NCBI GenBank assembly: GCA_964569295.1 | Contig: CAZMVU010000002.1 | Coordinates: 1-64,000 of the forward strand | Reading direction: 5' to 3' | Source: CAZMVU01 sp964569295 | Lineage (GTDB): Bacteria; Hydrogenedentota; Hydrogenedentia; Hydrogenedentales; JAGMZX01 | Length of the DNA: 64,000 nt | Part shown: in pieces, positions 62,888-64,000 of the stretch | Layout: each line of letters begins with the position of its first letter | Numbering within the stretch: position 1 is the first letter of the stretch | Position numbers and translations under genes: made by a program | Notes under the pieces: generated by a model | Told to the model about the DNA's origin: nothing | Databases searched by the model: none | What the model saw: only the letters and a program-made list of their open reading frames with translations

Positions 62888-63676
62888 ATGGACACTATGG
62901 CAAGGAACCCACGCATCATGCGCCTTAAAGGAAAAAACGCGATTATCACCGGCGCCGGCCTCGGGATGGGGCGCGCCGCCGCCACGTTGTTTGCCCGCGA
63001 AGGCGCCAACGTCGTCGTGTTCGATCGCAACGCCGAAGCCGGGCAGGAAACCGTGGCGATCATCGAGCAGGCGGGCGGCCAGGCCCTGTTTGTCGCGGGC
63101 GACGTGAGCCAGGAAGCCGACATAAGAGGCGCCATCGACCAAGCCATCGCGCGGTTTGGCAGTCTGCACATCCTATATGCCAACGCGGGCGTGCTCTGGA
63201 AGGACCGCGACAAGTCGGTCATCGACACCACGGAAGCCAACTGGGACACCGTGCAGGCCATCAACCTGAAGGGCCCCTTCTTCCTCACCAAGCACGGTAT
63301 CCCGCAACTGCGCCATGCCGGCGGCGGCAGCATCATTCTGGTGGGTTCCATTTCCGCCCTGGTCGGGTTCGAGCTTGCACAAGATTCCTACACCTGCGCA
63401 AAAGCCGCGCTCATCGGCCTGGCGAAATCGATCGCTGTCCAATTCGGCAAAGACAATATCCGCTGCAACATCATCCATCCCGGCATGGTCGACACGCCGC
63501 TCCAGGCCCCCTACCTGAATGAGGACAGCAAGAAGAGCATCGGCGATTCTTTGCCCATGAAACGCCTTGGCAAGCCGGAAGACATCGCCCATGCGGCCCT
63601 TTTCCTCGCCAGCGAAGAGGCCGCGTGGGTGACAGGTTCGGAACTCGTGGTGGACGGCGGGTTCATCGCGACATAA
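62888..63676 (+). CDS. SDR-family NAD(P)-dependent oxidoreductase
   Basis: The protein has up to 262 aa. The ATG at 62888 is the longest start; the ATG at 62918, with AAGGA before it, may be the true one. The cofactor site is TGAGLGMGRAAA, the structural motif NAG is in YANAGVLW, and the catalytic triad is Ser in LVGSISALVG with Tyr and Lys in YTCAK. The end SELVVDGGFIAT is typical of classical SDRs. It oxidises or reduces a sugar, alcohol or acyl compound. It lies between the repeat-rich gap and a DUF3754 gene. Confidence 0.93.
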   Translation: MDTMARNPRIMRLKGKNAIITGAGLGMGRAAATLFAREGANVVVFDRNAEAGQETVAIIEQAGGQALFVAGDVSQEADIRGAIDQAIARFGSLHILYANAGVLWKDRDKSVIDTTEANWDTVQAINLKGPFFLTKHGIPQLRHAGGGSIILVGSISALVGFELAQDSYTCAKAALIGLAKSIAVQFGKDNIRCNIIHPGMVDTPLQAPYLNEDSKKSIGDSLPMKRLGKPEDIAHAALFLASEEAAWVTGSELVVDGGFIAT

Positions 63677-63738
63677 CCACGTCGCACACACAGACCCTGA
63701 TGGATACGGCGGCGCCAATTGACACCAGGGAGAGGCCG

Positions 63739-64000
63739 ATGGCCAGTTACGCGGACAGAGAATCGTTTATCCCATTCACCCGGCACGATACCGTGCGCTT
63801 GTGCCTCGATGAGGGACAGCTCGATAATCCCAGAGCCTTCGAACGGTTCGCGGAAATCCTGCAAGCCTATAAGCACTTCGAGTTCCACGAAAAACTCGAA
63901 GCGCTGAAGGAAGATTTCGCCCCCTTCAATCCCGACGCCGCCCACCGCACCGTCGGCAGTCACACCGCGGCCGAACGAAACGTCCGCAGCGAACGCCTGA
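63739..64000 (+). CDS. DUF3754-family protein, 5' part
   Basis: The frame starts at the ATG at 63739 after AGGGAGAGG and runs off the right edge, so only 87 codons are visible. RESFIPFTRHDTVRLCLD and FHEKLEALKEDFAPFNPDA match the N-terminal pattern of DUF3754/TMEM143-type proteins, which are membrane-associated proteins of unknown function. The rest of the gene is outside the window. Confidence 0.65.
   Translation, partial: MASYADRESFIPFTRHDTVRLCLDEGQLDNPRAFERFAEILQAYKHFEFHEKLEALKEDFAPFNPDAAHRTVGSHTAAERNVRSERL

Noticed and set aside
1..64000. CRISPR arrays, tRNA, rRNA and prophage genes
   Set aside because: I saw no regularly spaced direct repeats with spacers, no rRNA-like stretch and no phage structural or integrase gene. 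A tRNA could be missed by eye.

Overview
The window looks like a piece of a draft or metagenome-assembled genome from a high-GC, free-living Gram-negative bacterium. It has lipoprotein signals, TolC/MacAB-type efflux and SPFH proteins, a 100-N scaffold gap and no stable RNA genes. A PulG-type pseudopilin with a C-terminal H-x(n)-DG motif, a GH106-like rhamnosidase, Gfo/Idh and TIM-barrel sugar genes, and many paralogous membrane sugar transferases fit the Planctomycetes/Verrucomicrobia/Lentisphaerae/Hydrogenedentota type of organism. That placement is inference from gene content; no marker gene settles it.

Layout. 0.5-9.5 kb: a secreted propeller/helical protein, a GAF protein with a four-Cys tail, a hybrid histidine kinase, a pseudopilin and a membrane-dipeptidase-like enzyme. 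9.6-22.8 kb: recQ, then an envelope-glycan locus with two GT-C-like membrane paralogues facing each other around tandem SGNH hydrolases and a GT39-like protein. 23.0-28.7 kb: a complete TolC/MFP/ABC (MacAB-TolC-like) efflux operon. 28.8-33.4 kb: a LUD-domain gene, a four-subunit 2-oxoacid:ferredoxin oxidoreductase and an XRE-cupin regulator. 33.4-37.5 kb: a phosphomannose-isomerase-like cupin, a two-gene module of a small conserved protein and a degenerate ImmA/IrrE-like protein, and a Gfo/Idh oxidoreductase.

37.6-39.7 kb is a minus-strand toxin-antitoxin island: HEPN-MNT, DUF4258-DUF2283, an orphan MNT, and UPF0175 with a dead PIN toxin. 39.7-46 kb: a sugar epimerase/isomerase, a dead alpha-amylase fragment, a propeller glycosidase-like lipoprotein and a large GH106-like enzyme. 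46.1-46.7 kb: a ParDE pair whose toxin has no normal start codon. 46.9-53.2 kb: an NCS1 permease, an O-antigen-ligase-like protein and an SPFH pair. 53.2-53.9 kb: repeats around the scaffold gap. 53.9-64 kb: an FAD/Fe-S glycolate/D-lactate dehydrogenase, UbiE, a LOG protein, two Ig-like surface proteins, a GT2 next to a truncated GT39-like fragment, REP-like repeats, an SDR and the start of a DUF3754 protein.

The three themes are envelope glycan building (11.8-22.8, 48.8 and 61 kb), carbohydrate use (33-46 kb) and low-potential redox metabolism (28.8-32.7 kb and 53.9 kb). The accessory part (34.6-46.7 kb) holds most of the decayed and mobile-looking material. The best candidates for something undescribed are the 34.66-36.33 kb two-gene module and the decaying toxin-antitoxin island.
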